DNA from: Alphaproteobacteria bacterium
GTDB lineage: Bacteria > Pseudomonadota > Alphaproteobacteria > Caulobacterales > Maricaulaceae
Direction of reading: 5' to 3'
DNA length: 64,000 nucleotides
Assembly: GCA_018222865.1 (NCBI GenBank)
Contig: JAAEZM010000005.1
Location: 1 to 64,000, forward strand
Positions 10,044 to 18,135 of the stretch are shown piece after piece. Both the position numbers and the translations under genes were made by a program. Position 1 is the stretch's first letter, and every line of letters starts with the position of its first letter. The notes beneath the pieces are model-generated. The model was not told where the DNA came from. It saw nothing but the letters and a program-made list of their open reading frames with translations, and made no database searches.

Positions 10044-10108
10044 TTATCGAAAAACGATATCAAGCGATTTTTTGTTTATCGATAAATATTTCTTGTTTAC
10101 CGAGAAAT
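10044..10108 (-). promoter_or_regulatory. Three operator-like repeats upstream of the lipoprotein gene
   Basis: Three copies of a TTATCGA-like element begin at 10044, 10076 and 10097: TTATCGAAAAA, TTATCGATAAA and TTACCGAGAAA. The first sits in a 5-base inverted repeat (TATCG-N5-CGATA, 10045-10059). The second is the core of a perfect 12-base palindrome (TTTATCGATAAA, 10075-10086). The spacings of 32 and 21 bases are about three and two helical turns, which would put the sites on one face of the DNA. They lie between the lipoprotein gene and the divergent acyl-ACP synthetase gene, so either or both could be controlled. Confidence 0.5.
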
Positions 10109-10227
10109 GCTTTGTGCTGGCACCGTAATTTGATGAGCGATATATCTTCCCTAAGCGGCAAGGCAGGGTAATATCTTCGTCACAAAACAACGGGCGCCGG
10201 AGGGCAAGGCGCGCCTGGGAGGACTAT

Positions 10228-11907
10228 ATGGCTGATGGCCTTACGGACGCTTCCTCTGCCAAACCGGCAGAAGAGGCTAATAATGCTGAAATGATCCCGG
10301 CGAGTATTGAGGATGTGATTCACACAGGCGCAGACTTCAATCTCAACCGGATCCGCAAATCCGTCTTTGAAGCATTGCTGCAATCTCGAAATCGATATGG
10401 TGGCAAGAAGATTGCTGTGGTCGATGCGGATGGGCGAGAGCTATCATACAATGATCTGATCAAGGCGTCCTTTGCGCTGGGCCATGCGCTCAAGCAGGGC
10501 ACCCAGCCTGGAGATTCGGTCGGCATTCTCTTGCCAACCGGCGTCGGCGCGATCATCGCCTTCTTCGCGATCTCCGCCTATGGCCGCGTCCCAGCCATGC
10601 TGAACTTCACGGCCGGCGACAAGGCGTTGAAATCCGCCTGCAAGGCCTCCAAGACCAAGCGTATCGTGACGGCACACCGCTTCATTGAGCTGGGTGAGCT
10701 TGACGCGCTTGAGAGCGAGCTGTCCAAGGACCATGAGCTCATCTATCTTGAGGATGTGCGCGAGAACTTGTCGACAATGGACAAGGTCGCAGCGGCCGGC
10801 GGCATGGTTGCGCCCTGGGCCGTTCGGGCCTGGCCGTCACCAGACGCTCCCGCGGTCTATCTGTTCACATCCGGCACGGAGGGCGAACCGAAAGGCGTTG
10901 TCCTCAGCCATGCCAACCTTCTCGCCAATGTCGAACAGGTCCGTGACCATGTTCCTATCTACGACAATGACGTCGTATTTAACCCATTGCCGACTTTCCA
11001 CTGTTTCGGTCTGACCGGTGGTGTGCTTGTGCCGCTGGGGCTGGGCGTGAAATCCGTCTGTCACCCTACCCCGCTGCAAGCGAAGACCATTGTGAAGCGG
11101 ATTGCTGAGACTGAAGCGACTATTCTTTTCGCGACGGACACTTTCCTCAATCAATACGCCCGCGCTGCTGACGGAGCAGACCTTCAAAGCCTGCGTATGG
11201 CCGTTTGCGGAGCCGAACGGGTCAAGGATGAAACGCGCGCCTCACTGCAAAAGCGCTTCGATCTGGATATTGTCGAGGGCTATGGCCTGACAGAAGCTGC
11301 GCCTGTCCTCGCGGTCAATCAACCTGAAAACAACAAGCCCGGAACAGTTGGCCAATTAATGCCAGGCTGTTCTGCCAAACTGGTTCCGGTACCCGGTATT
11401 GAGGAAGGCGGTCAGCTCCACATCAAGGGGCCGAACATTATGAAGGGCTATATCCGCTCTACTGCCCCGCTTGAGCTGGAGGCTCCTGAAGAGGGCTGGC
11501 ATGATACGGGCGACATCGTCACCATCGACAATGAAGGTTTTTTGCGGATCCGGGGCCGCGTCAAGCGATTTGCAAAGCTCGGCGGCGAAATGGTCTCCCT
11601 CGCCGTTGTAGAGAATTGTGCAACAGCGCTTTGGACCGATGACATGCACGCCGCTGCTACCCTGCCGGACAAGCGCAAAGGCGAGCAAATCATCCTGCTC
11701 ACCACCTATAAAAAAGCGGAACGGGTGGATTTCGTCTCTTTCGCCAAGAACCATGGCGTGACTGAATTGGCGATTCCGAAAAAGATTATCGTTGTCGATG
11801 AGATCCCTGTTCTGGGAACCGGTAAAACCAATTATGGCCAGGTCCAGCGGATGGCGGAGGAAGCCATGGCGGTTTCCAGCGCACCCGCTCCTGCGCCTGC
11901 CGAATAG
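10228..11907 (+). CDS. AMP-binding acyl-ACP/acyl-CoA synthetase (Aas-like)
   Basis: A 559-residue adenylate-forming enzyme that should activate a fatty acid with ATP and pass it to ACP or CoA. The P-loop motif is YLFTSGTEGEPKGV, with EGYGLTE and GWHDTGD motifs downstream. Several blocks (AMLNFTAG, then a YLEDVRENLSTMDKV stretch) resemble the synthetase half of E. coli Aas, the enzyme that reacylates lysophospholipid. The acyltransferase half of Aas is absent. The first 40 residues are low-complexity and the end is Ala/Pro-rich. It is monocistronic: a strong terminator follows. The start has a GGGAGGAC site. Confidence 0.85.
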   Translation: MADGLTDASSAKPAEEANNAEMIPASIEDVIHTGADFNLNRIRKSVFEALLQSRNRYGGKKIAVVDADGRELSYNDLIKASFALGHALKQGTQPGDSVGILLPTGVGAIIAFFAISAYGRVPAMLNFTAGDKALKSACKASKTKRIVTAHRFIELGELDALESELSKDHELIYLEDVRENLSTMDKVAAAGGMVAPWAVRAWPSPDAPAVYLFTSGTEGEPKGVVLSHANLLANVEQVRDHVPIYDNDVVFNPLPTFHCFGLTGGVLVPLGLGVKSVCHPTPLQAKTIVKRIAETEATILFATDTFLNQYARAADGADLQSLRMAVCGAERVKDETRASLQKRFDLDIVEGYGLTEAAPVLAVNQPENNKPGTVGQLMPGCSAKLVPVPGIEEGGQLHIKGPNIMKGYIRSTAPLELEAPEEGWHDTGDIVTIDNEGFLRIRGRVKRFAKLGGEMVSLAVVENCATALWTDDMHAAATLPDKRKGEQIILLTTYKKAERVDFVSFAKNHGVTELAIPKKIIVVDEIPVLGTGKTNYGQVQRMAEEAMAVSSAPAPAPAE

Positions 11908-11930
11908 GATCAAGCAATCCATGAAGCAGA

Positions 11931-11960
11931 AAAGCCCGGCGATCGACGCCGGGCTTTTTT
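11931..11960 (+). terminator. Rho-independent terminator
   Basis: A 10-base stem, AAAGCCCGGC paired with GCCGGGCTTT (11931-11940 and 11948-11957), ends in a run of T to 11960. It begins 24 bases after the acyl-ACP synthetase stop. The opposite strand has only four A/T on the far side, so it would be a weaker terminator for the convergent lipoprotein gene that ends at 11980. Confidence 0.9.
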
Positions 11961-11979
11961 ATTGAGCTGTCTTTGCGAT

Positions 11980-12666
11980 TTAGCGGTCGAAGTCATCCTG
12001 GCAACTACGACCGTCGAGTGCTTCATACCGGGCATTATCCGGCAGACCAGAAGGTCGGGTTTGGGAGATGAACTCAAACGCGCCATCGAACTCGGCGGAC
12101 CGTTCAATATCGATATAGGTTGCGCAGAAAATCCCACCATCGCGGAAACGACCGGAGAGAATTGCGCGCCCGCTGCCATCATCGGATCCTGCACCAAAGA
12201 CAGCAATCGGGCCGTGAAAATCGCCGTCGAGCATCATGCGCGCACCGTCGATTTCAGTTGGCCCGTGAACTTCGCCGTCTACGGTGAGACGCGCGCCCGC
12301 CATTTCCAGACGCCCTTCAATAATCGCATTGATTTCCGTTGTTGCAGCAGCAATTTCAGCGTCACCGCCAACACGGCCACGGAAGCGAACGCGGGCCCCT
12401 TCCGCCAGAAGGTCCTCGCCGACATCCACATGACCGCGAACGCTCGCGCCAGCCATGTGAAGATCGCCGCCAACCGTCCCGTCGACCCCAACCATCATCC
12501 CTTCAAAGGAAGCATCACCGGGGACATTGACATTACGTGAAGCGACCAAGCCCTGCCCCTCGACGGAGCGTTGATCGCCCGAACCATAGCTGGAATACGT
12601 ACAGGCGGACAAAGCGAGAGCGGAAGCACCGAAAATGGCGGCCCGGAAAAGCATTGCATGCATCAT
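11980..12666 (-). CDS. Bactofilin-like beta-helix lipoprotein (second copy)
   Basis: 228 residues starting MMHAMLFRAAIFGASALALS and then AC, giving a lipobox cysteine at residue 22. The mature part again consists of short glycine-rich beta-helix turns (VGGDLHMAGASV, DGARMMLDGDFHG) and ends in a conserved-looking tail with two cysteines (FCATYIDIE, GRSCQDDF). The same tail pattern (VCTRTLIVG, GRDCDRYID) occurs in the first lipoprotein, so these are paralogues. AGGAG precedes the ATG. Upstream lie two TGCC-N5-GGCA repeats. Function unknown; most likely an envelope structural or stress-related protein. Confidence 0.75.
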   Translation of the reverse strand: MMHAMLFRAAIFGASALALSACTYSSYGSGDQRSVEGQGLVASRNVNVPGDASFEGMMVGVDGTVGGDLHMAGASVRGHVDVGEDLLAEGARVRFRGRVGGDAEIAAATTEINAIIEGRLEMAGARLTVDGEVHGPTEIDGARMMLDGDFHGPIAVFGAGSDDGSGRAILSGRFRDGGIFCATYIDIERSAEFDGAFEFISQTRPSGLPDNARYEALDGRSCQDDFDR

Positions 12667-12678
12667 AAGCGGTCTCCT

Positions 12679-12726
12679 CTAGATGCCGAGATGGCAAGTA
12701 TTCGAAACCTAGATGCCCGACAGGCA
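12679..12726 (-). promoter_or_regulatory. Two TGCC-N5-GGCA repeats upstream of the second lipoprotein
   Basis: On the minus strand, TGCCTGTCGGGCATCTAG (12709-12726) and TGCCATCTCGGCATCTAG (12679-12696) are two direct copies spaced exactly 30 bases, each with an internal TGCC-N5-GGCA inverted repeat. The downstream copy ends next to the ribosome site of the lipoprotein gene. Two identically arranged dyads about three helical turns apart are what a dimeric repressor or activator would bind. The motif differs from the TTATCGA sites of the first lipoprotein. Confidence 0.5.
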
Positions 12727-12757
12727 TGATTCGGATGCACGCCTTGGTCGATTGCGT

Positions 12758-13057
12758 TTACTCGGACCGAATTGTGATCGGACCGACAGGCAGGATCCGT
12801 CCGAATACCTTGAGCAAAAGAGCGCTAAATACCGAGCCGATACCGGTCACGATAAATCCGAGGATGCCCGATATGAGCAATCCAACGATGAAACCGCTCA
12901 CGCCGTGAATATAGGTGCCGTTCCAGGAGACGGTATCCATGCCAGAAAACGCGAGCACACCGGCCAACACACCCCATAAAACGATAAAGGCAAAGGACGG
13001 AATGAAGAGGATCTGGAACAATGATCCAAAGCTGATTTGTCCGACACGAACTTCCAT
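12758..13057 (-). CDS. Small two-helix membrane protein of unknown function
   Basis: 99 residues with a first hydrophobic span at about 14-38 (LFIPSFAFIVLWGVLAGVLAF) and a second at about 52-82 (GFIVGLLISGILGFIV). The start MEVRVGQISFGSLFQILF is conserved-looking, and the C-terminal tail is short (GRILPVGPITIRSE). I do not recognise the family with certainty. The gene lies 30 bases after the lpdA stop on the same strand. The ribosome site is poor (GTGGGG), and an inverted repeat occupies most of the gap, so expression may depend on translation through lpdA. Confidence 0.65.
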   Translation of the reverse strand: MEVRVGQISFGSLFQILFIPSFAFIVLWGVLAGVLAFSGMDTVSWNGTYIHGVSGFIVGLLISGILGFIVTGIGSVFSALLLKVFGRILPVGPITIRSE

Positions 13058-13064
13058 TACAACC

Positions 13065-13087
13065 CCACAGCAAAATACACGCTGTGG
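13065..13087 (-). other. Intercistronic hairpin behind lpdA
   Basis: A perfect 7-base inverted repeat, CCACAGC and GCTGTGG with a 9-base loop, starts directly at the lpdA stop codon and ends 7 bases before the next ATG. It has no T-run, so it is not a canonical terminator. In the mRNA the only Shine-Dalgarno-like bases of the downstream gene overlap the 3' arm, so folding may lower its translation. Confidence 0.45.
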
Positions 13088-14488
13088 TTACATATGAATA
13101 ACCTTGCCATAGGCGTCAAGCACGCTCTCATGCATCATTTCAGACAAGGTCGGATGCGGGAAAACGGTGTGCATCAGATCTTCTTCTGTCGTTTCCAGCT
13201 GGCGGGCCACAACATAACCCTGAATCATTTCCGTCACTTCCGCGCCGACCATATGCGCGCCCAGAAGCTCGCCGGTTTTTGCATCGAAAACGGTTTTGAC
13301 TAGCCCCTGGTCGTCGCCAAGCGCAATGGCCTTGCCATTCCCGACGAATGGAAAACGTCCGACCTTTACGGAGTATCCGGCTTCCTTCGCCTTGGATTCG
13401 GTCAAGCCAACGGAGGCGACTTGCGGATGGCAATAAGTACAGCCCGGAATATTACCGGTTTCGAAGGGGTGAACTTTCAGACCCGCGATATTCTCGATGC
13501 AGACAACGCCTTCATGAGACGCCTTGTGCGCCAGCCAAGGCGGTCCCGCAACATCACCGATCGCATAGAGGCCTTTGATATTCGTGCGCCCGAACCCGTC
13601 ATTGACGACATGGCCACGATCCGTTTTCACGCCAAGCGTTTCCAGGCCGAAATTCTCGATATTCCCCGTGATACCAATCGCGAGAATTACCTTTTCAACC
13701 TCGATGATCTCGACCTTGCCTTTGGCATTTTTCACATGGACTTTTACGGAGTTCGCCGTCTTGTCGAGTTTTTCGACCTGTGCGCCCGTCATGAGCGCCA
13801 TGCCCTGCTTTTTGAAGGCCTTTGCAGCGAAGGCTGAGATTTCCTCATCCTCGACAGGCAGGACACGATCCATCATTTCCACGACCGTCACATCTGCGCC
13901 CATGGTTTTATAGAAGCTGGCAAACTCGATACCGATCGCCCCAGACCCGATCACCAAGAGTGATTTCGGCATGGATTTCGGCGTCATCGCTTCCTTATAG
14001 GTCCAGACCTTATCGCCATCCGGCTCTAGGCCAGCTACCGGGACCGTGCGTGCCCGGGCACCGGTAGCGAGCACGACGTGTTTGGCCGTGTATTTATCCT
14101 TACCCACCATGACGACAGGCGCATCCGAACCTTTTTCCAGCTTGGCTTCACCCTCAATGACGGTGACCTTGTTCTTTTTCAAAAGCATGCCGACACCACC
14201 GGAGAGGCGCCCGGCGACCTTGCGCGAGCGTTTGACCACGGCTTCCGTGTCATATCCTATCTTCTCCGCACTCAGGCCAAACTCACTGGCATGTTGCATC
14301 AGGTGATAGACTTCCGAGCTGCGCAATAAGGCCTTGGTGGGAATACATCCCCAATTCAGGCAGATCCCGCCCAGATGCTCGCGTTCGACGACCGCCGCTT
14401 TCATCCCGAGTTGCGAGGCGCGAATGGCCGCGACATAGCCGCCAGGACCTCCGCCAATAACGATCACGTCGAAAGATTGAGCGGCCAT
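13088..14488 (-). CDS. lpdA: Dihydrolipoyl dehydrogenase (E3)
   Basis: 466-residue FAD enzyme that reoxidises the lipoyl groups of the 2-oxoacid dehydrogenase complexes with NAD. The N-terminal FAD motif is GGGPGG at 12-17. The redox disulfide is Cys43/Cys48 in GGICLNWGCIP, and the C-terminal active-site HPHPTLSE is present. It is separated from pdhC by a thioesterase gene, a cupin gene and an opposite-strand gene, so it has its own promoter region. A good AAGGAG precedes the ATG, and a 14-base palindrome lies just upstream. Confidence 0.96.
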   Translation of the reverse strand: MAAQSFDVIVIGGGPGGYVAAIRASQLGMKAAVVEREHLGGICLNWGCIPTKALLRSSEVYHLMQHASEFGLSAEKIGYDTEAVVKRSRKVAGRLSGGVGMLLKKNKVTVIEGEAKLEKGSDAPVVMVGKDKYTAKHVVLATGARARTVPVAGLEPDGDKVWTYKEAMTPKSMPKSLLVIGSGAIGIEFASFYKTMGADVTVVEMMDRVLPVEDEEISAFAAKAFKKQGMALMTGAQVEKLDKTANSVKVHVKNAKGKVEIIEVEKVILAIGITGNIENFGLETLGVKTDRGHVVNDGFGRTNIKGLYAIGDVAGPPWLAHKASHEGVVCIENIAGLKVHPFETGNIPGCTYCHPQVASVGLTESKAKEAGYSVKVGRFPFVGNGKAIALGDDQGLVKTVFDAKTGELLGAHMVGAEVTEMIQGYVVARQLETTEEDLMHTVFPHPTLSEMMHESVLDAYGKVIHM

Positions 14489-14500
14489 TTCACTCTCCTT

Positions 14501-14514
14501 ATTCGCATGCGAAT
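14501..14514. promoter_or_regulatory. Palindrome upstream of lpdA (TTCGC-N2-GCGAA)
   Basis: ATTCGCATGCGAAT is a perfect 14-base palindrome. It is placed immediately upstream of the lpdA ribosome site, in the divergent gap with the dehalogenase gene. The same core, TTCGC-N2-GCGAA, sits in front of pdhA at 22534-22545. It is a candidate operator for a regulator of the pyruvate dehydrogenase genes. Confidence 0.5.
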
Positions 14515-14641
14515 AGAATACGTCTTAGGTTCGTGTTCTCCCTAACAGCCCTTCCCCCCCTGATCAATGCTGGTCATGGCGCCAAAGACCGGTTTAGGCT
14601 GGACGCGATAACAGGCCAAAGCCTGAGCATGGGAGGACATA

Positions 14642-15553
14642 ATGGTCGATACGAAAGCCGCTGTACTGCGCACACCCGAGGAACGCTTTGCCAACCTGCC
14701 CGGTTGGTCCTTTGCACCGAACTATATCGATGATCTCGCCGGCTATGACGGCATGCGAATGCATTATGTCGACGAAGGACCGAAAGACGGCGCCCCGGTT
14801 TTTCTGTGTCTGCATGGAGAGCCAAGCTGGAGCTATCTCTACCGCAAGATGATCCCGGTTTTCCGTGCGGCAGGCGCCCGGGTCATCGCACCGGATTTCT
14901 TTGGCTTTGGTCGCTCTGACAAGCCGGTTGAAGATGCCCAATACACCTTCCATTTCCATAGAAATATGCTCAAGGCTTTCGTCGAGCGGATGGATATCCA
15001 GGATGTCTGCCTTGTCTGCCAGGACTGGGGAGGATTGTTGGGATTGACCATACCAATGGATTATCCCGACCGCTTCACCCGGCTCATCATAATGAATACC
15101 GCGCTGGGTACAGGCCGCCCCGCCGGTGACGGTTTCAATGCCTGGCGAGATTATGTGGCGAACACGCCTGATTTTAACGTTGGCGCCTTGATGAAACGCT
15201 CAACGCCGATCCTGAGCGAGGCTGAGGTCGACGCCTATGACGCGCCGTTTCCCGGCCCCGAATATAAAGCCGGCGTTCGGCGCTTCCCTGCCCTTGTGCC
15301 CACCGATCCCGATATGGACGGGGTTGACACTGGACTGGCTGCAGCGAGGTTCTGGAAAGACGCCTGGGCCGGCGAGAGCTTCATGGCGATCGGCATGCAG
15401 GACCCCGTCCTCGGCCCACCCGCCATGCGCGCCATTCAAAAACTGATCAGGAATTGCCCGGAACCGATGGAAGTCGCTGATGGCGGCCATTTCGTTCAGG
15501 AATGGGGCGAGGATATTGCCCGAGAGGCTTTAAAGCGTTTCGGCCTCGCCTAG
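14642..15553 (+). CDS. dhmA: Haloalkane dehalogenase, subfamily I (alpha/beta hydrolase)
   Basis: 303-residue alpha/beta hydrolase predicted to cleave carbon-halogen bonds. The oxyanion motif is HGEPSWSY. The nucleophile is Asp128 in QDWGG. The catalytic acid Asp254 follows strand 6 (GMQDPV), and the base is His283 (GGHFVQEW). The halide-binding pair fits the DhlA type: Trp129 beside the nucleophile and Trp168 in GFNAWRDYV. This complete pentad separates it from epoxide hydrolases, which lack the second tryptophan. Start: GGAGG five bases before ATG. It is single and divergent from lpdA; its end overlaps the convergent cupin gene by 4 bases. Confidence 0.85.
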   Translation: MVDTKAAVLRTPEERFANLPGWSFAPNYIDDLAGYDGMRMHYVDEGPKDGAPVFLCLHGEPSWSYLYRKMIPVFRAAGARVIAPDFFGFGRSDKPVEDAQYTFHFHRNMLKAFVERMDIQDVCLVCQDWGGLLGLTIPMDYPDRFTRLIIMNTALGTGRPAGDGFNAWRDYVANTPDFNVGALMKRSTPILSEAEVDAYDAPFPGPEYKAGVRRFPALVPTDPDMDGVDTGLAAARFWKDAWAGESFMAIGMQDPVLGPPAMRAIQKLIRNCPEPMEVADGGHFVQEWGEDIAREALKRFGLA

Positions 15554-15921
15554 AGGTCTTCGATTGTCTGGGTCAGGTCACTATCGGGATTATCCCCGGT
15601 ATTGACCACGCCCTCGCGTTCAATCAGCAGGATATGAACGGACTCGCTTCGAGCAATCGGGCGATGGCTGACGCCTTTGGGGATCACACACAACTCACCG
15701 GGCCCCAATACGACCGGATCCTGGCCTTCAATTTCGATCTCCAGCACGCCCTCCGTGATCAAGAAGAGCTCATCCTCATCTTCATGGCAGTGCCAGTCGA
15801 AACTGCCCTCTGCCTTGGCGAGCTTGAGCTCGTAATTATCGAGCTTTGCAATCCGTTTCGGCGACCATGGTGCTGAGAATTTTGAGTGTTTTTCAGCAAG
15901 CGAAATAGACTCTACGGTCAT
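15550..15921 (-). CDS. Cupin domain protein
   Basis: 123-residue single-cupin protein. The metal-binding motif reads WHCHEDEDELFLITEG, followed by LGPGELCVIPKGVSHRP, so the usual His/His/Glu/His ligands are there. It may bind a metal ion and either catalyse a small reaction or act as a sensor; the substrate is not deducible. ATG 15921 is chosen over an upstream start because AAGGAGG lies six bases before it. It follows the thioesterase gene on the same strand by 75 bases. Confidence 0.8.
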   Translation of the reverse strand: MTVESISLAEKHSKFSAPWSPKRIAKLDNYELKLAKAEGSFDWHCHEDEDELFLITEGVLEIEIEGQDPVVLGPGELCVIPKGVSHRPIARSESVHILLIEREGVVNTGDNPDSDLTQTIEDL

Positions 15922-15996
15922 GCGTGCCTCCTTAGTATTGCCTGGCAAGATCCAGCCTTGATTCCAGAGGCAAGTCTTGAACGATCGTGCTGAACC

Positions 15997-16779
15997 TTAA
16001 ATGCCCGTGACAACTTCAGTGGGCTGGCCCTGCTTGTTCAATGCCACCATGACATACTCCGCCTCACCCACGAGACGCCGTTCAGATGTCATCAGGTTTT
16101 CCGCTTCAGCCCGGACTTTCACCTGCATCGAGGTGCGTCCGACGGAGGTGACATCTGCCGCAACGTCCAGCATCTCGCCCTCCTGCGTCGGCGCAATGAA
16201 GTCGATCTTGTCGGATGCCGCCATGCCGACATCTGTACGGCAGTGACGCGAGGCCGCGATATAGGCCGCCTTGCCCATAACGGACATGGCATTTCCCCCA
16301 AAGAGCTGGCCAAGATGATTGGTATCACCGGGAAAAACCAGCTGAAGCGTCCGCGCCGAGCCTGCCGGGCTGGGAGCAAATCCGGCTTGATCATCCGGCA
16401 CTGCGGGCAGGCGGTCCGGATTGCTCTTGCGATCCGCCGCCACCATGGTGAAGGCGCCGCGCGTACAAATCCACCGCTCACCAGAGCGCATATCTTCTGC
16501 CGCGAGCTCTACATCAACGATCATGGATGATCGCCCCACCATGCGGATCTTGCCCGTCAATTCAATCAGATTGCCAACATGCGCGGGGAGCTTGAAATCG
16601 ATCCGGTCACATGACGCCGTGACAAAGGGGCGACGCGCATGCCGGGCCGCGATCAGGAACGCGATCTTGTCCATTTCCGCCAATGCCGCACCGCCAAAAT
16701 AGGACCCTTGGTGATTGGTCTGTTGCGGGAAAACAAGATCGGTATGACGGATCTCCGCCAATTGAGCAGAATTGGGCAT
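15997..16779 (-). CDS. Acyl-CoA thioesterase with two fused hotdog domains
   Basis: 260 residues containing two 4HBT (hotdog) domains in tandem. Each carries the same motif: NHQGSYFGG in the first and NHLGQLFGG in the second, with matching DKIDF/DRIDF segments. Most bacterial YciA-like thioesterases have one domain and dimerise; here the dimer is a single chain, as in the eukaryotic ACOT7 arrangement. It hydrolyses acyl-CoA to free acid and CoA. The start at 16779 has AAAGGAC before it. It lies 51 bases after pdhC and probably shares its transcript. Confidence 0.85.
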   Translation of the reverse strand: MPNSAQLAEIRHTDLVFPQQTNHQGSYFGGAALAEMDKIAFLIAARHARRPFVTASCDRIDFKLPAHVGNLIELTGKIRMVGRSSMIVDVELAAEDMRSGERWICTRGAFTMVAADRKSNPDRLPAVPDDQAGFAPSPAGSARTLQLVFPGDTNHLGQLFGGNAMSVMGKAAYIAASRHCRTDVGMAASDKIDFIAPTQEGEMLDVAADVTSVGRTSMQVKVRAEAENLMTSERRLVGEAEYVMVALNKQGQPTEVVTGI

Positions 16780-16830
16780 GCTTGTCCTTTGAACCCGGGA
16801 TCTGGGCAAAACGCGGAGCGCTGGCGGGAC

Positions 16831-18135
16831 TTACATCAGCATCGTCATCGGGTCTTCGACGAAGCCCTTGAATGCGGCAAGCCATTTCGCACCCGTTGCG
16901 CCATCTACGACGCGATGATCGCAGGTCAGGGTCACGGTCATGACCGTTGCCATTGCCAGAGCGTCATTTTTCACGACGGGGCGTTTCTCACCTGAGCCAA
17001 CCGACATGATCATACCTTGCGGCGGATTGATGATGGAGGCGAAACTCTTCACACCAAACATGCCCAGATTCGAGAGGGAGAATGTCCCGCCCTGGAATTC
17101 ATGCGGTGCCAGTTTGCGATCTCGTGCTCGCGCGGCAAGGTCCTTGGTTTCCCTGGAAATCTCGACCAGGCCCTTCAGATCCGCATCCACGATGATCGGG
17201 GTAATCAGCCCGCCCTCAATCGCCACAGCCATGGACACATCCGCATGCTTGTGCATTGCGATGCGCCCATCTTCGATCCAGGAGGCATTGGCCTGCGGGA
17301 CGCGCTTGAGCGCCATGCCGGAGCATTTGATCAGGATGTCATTGACGGACACTTTGGCGCCGTCTTTCTCGGCAGCCGCATTCACCCGCTTGCGGAAATC
17401 GAGAAGCTTGTCGATCTCACAATCCACGGTCAGCGGGAAGTGCGGGATATCCCGGAAGCTTTCAGTCAGGCGTTTGGCGGAAATCTTGGTGATATTATCC
17501 GCCTTCACCAGCTCATAGCGCTCTGCCGGGATGCCATAGGCTGCGAGCGGCTCATCTTGATCTATCTCGACAGCGCTAGCCGCAGGTGCCGGCGCACGTG
17601 TGGTCTGGGTCGCCGGCGCGAGAGCGGCATTTTCAACATCCCGCTTGATAATGCGTCCATGAGGACCCGTTCCTGACAATTGTGCGAGATCCAGGCCTTT
17701 ATCGGCCGCGATACGGCGGGCAAGCGGCGAGGCCTTGATTCGCTCACCAGAGCTCGCATCCGTGATCTGACCATTGACCGGTGTTGGAAGCGCATCGACG
17801 ACAGGTGCCGGCTCAGGGCTCATAGGTTCAGGGCTGGTCGGTTCAGGGCTAGCCGGCGTGGCAGAGGCTTGATCAAGCGCGGATGCATCCTCGCCATCCT
17901 CGAGCAGCATGGCGATTACGGCATTGACCTTGACGCCTTCTGCCCCCTCATCAACGAGGATCTTTCCGACCACGCCCTCATCAACCGCTTCGACTTCCAT
18001 CGTCGCCTTGTCGGTCTCGATCTCAGCGATCACATCTCCGCTTTCGACCGTGTCGCCTTCCTTCACATTCCACTTGGCAAGCGTGCCCTCTTCCATAGTC
18101 GGAGAAAGCGCGGGCATGAGGATTTCAATCGGCAT
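16831..18135 (-). CDS. pdhC: Pyruvate dehydrogenase E2, dihydrolipoamide acetyltransferase
   Basis: 434 residues. One N-terminal lipoyl domain carries the modified Lys43 in [11 protein letters not shown] Pro-rich linker (repeated SPEP) is followed by an E3-binding domain ([10 protein letters not shown]) and the catalytic acetyltransferase domain with DHRVVDG (His407) at the C-terminus. It forms the core of the complex that makes acetyl-CoA from pyruvate. MPIEIL at 18135 is the conserved family start, so the upstream extension is rejected. It is separated from pdhB by a GFA-family gene and a CPBP protease gene on the same strand. Confidence 0.95.
   Translation of the reverse strand: MPIEILMPALSPTMEEGTLAKWNVKEGDTVESGDVIAEIETDKATMEVEAVDEGVVGKILVDEGAEGVKVNAVIAMLLEDGEDASALDQASATPASPEPTSPEPMSPEPAPVVDALPTPVNGQITDASSGERIKASPLARRIAADKGLDLAQLSGTGPHGRIIKRDVENAALAPATQTTRAPAPAASAVEIDQDEPLAAYGIPAERYELVKADNITKISAKRLTESFRDIPHFPLTVDCEIDKLLDFRKRVNAAAEKDGAKVSVNDILIKCSGMALKRVPQANASWIEDGRIAMHKHADVSMAVAIEGGLITPIIVDADLKGLVEISRETKDLAARARDRKLAPHEFQGGTFSLSNLGMFGVKSFASIINPPQGMIMSVGSGEKRPVVKNDALAMATVMTVTLTCDHRVVDGATGAKWLAAFKGFVEDPMTMLM
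17810..17854. repeat. Three 15-base tandem repeats in the E2 linker
   Basis: Three consecutive units of the type GGTTCAGGGCT plus four bases encode the repeated Ser-Pro-Glu-Pro of the flexible E2 linker. It is a coding microrepeat that can expand or shrink in frame, consistent with a linker of free length. Confidence 0.85.
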
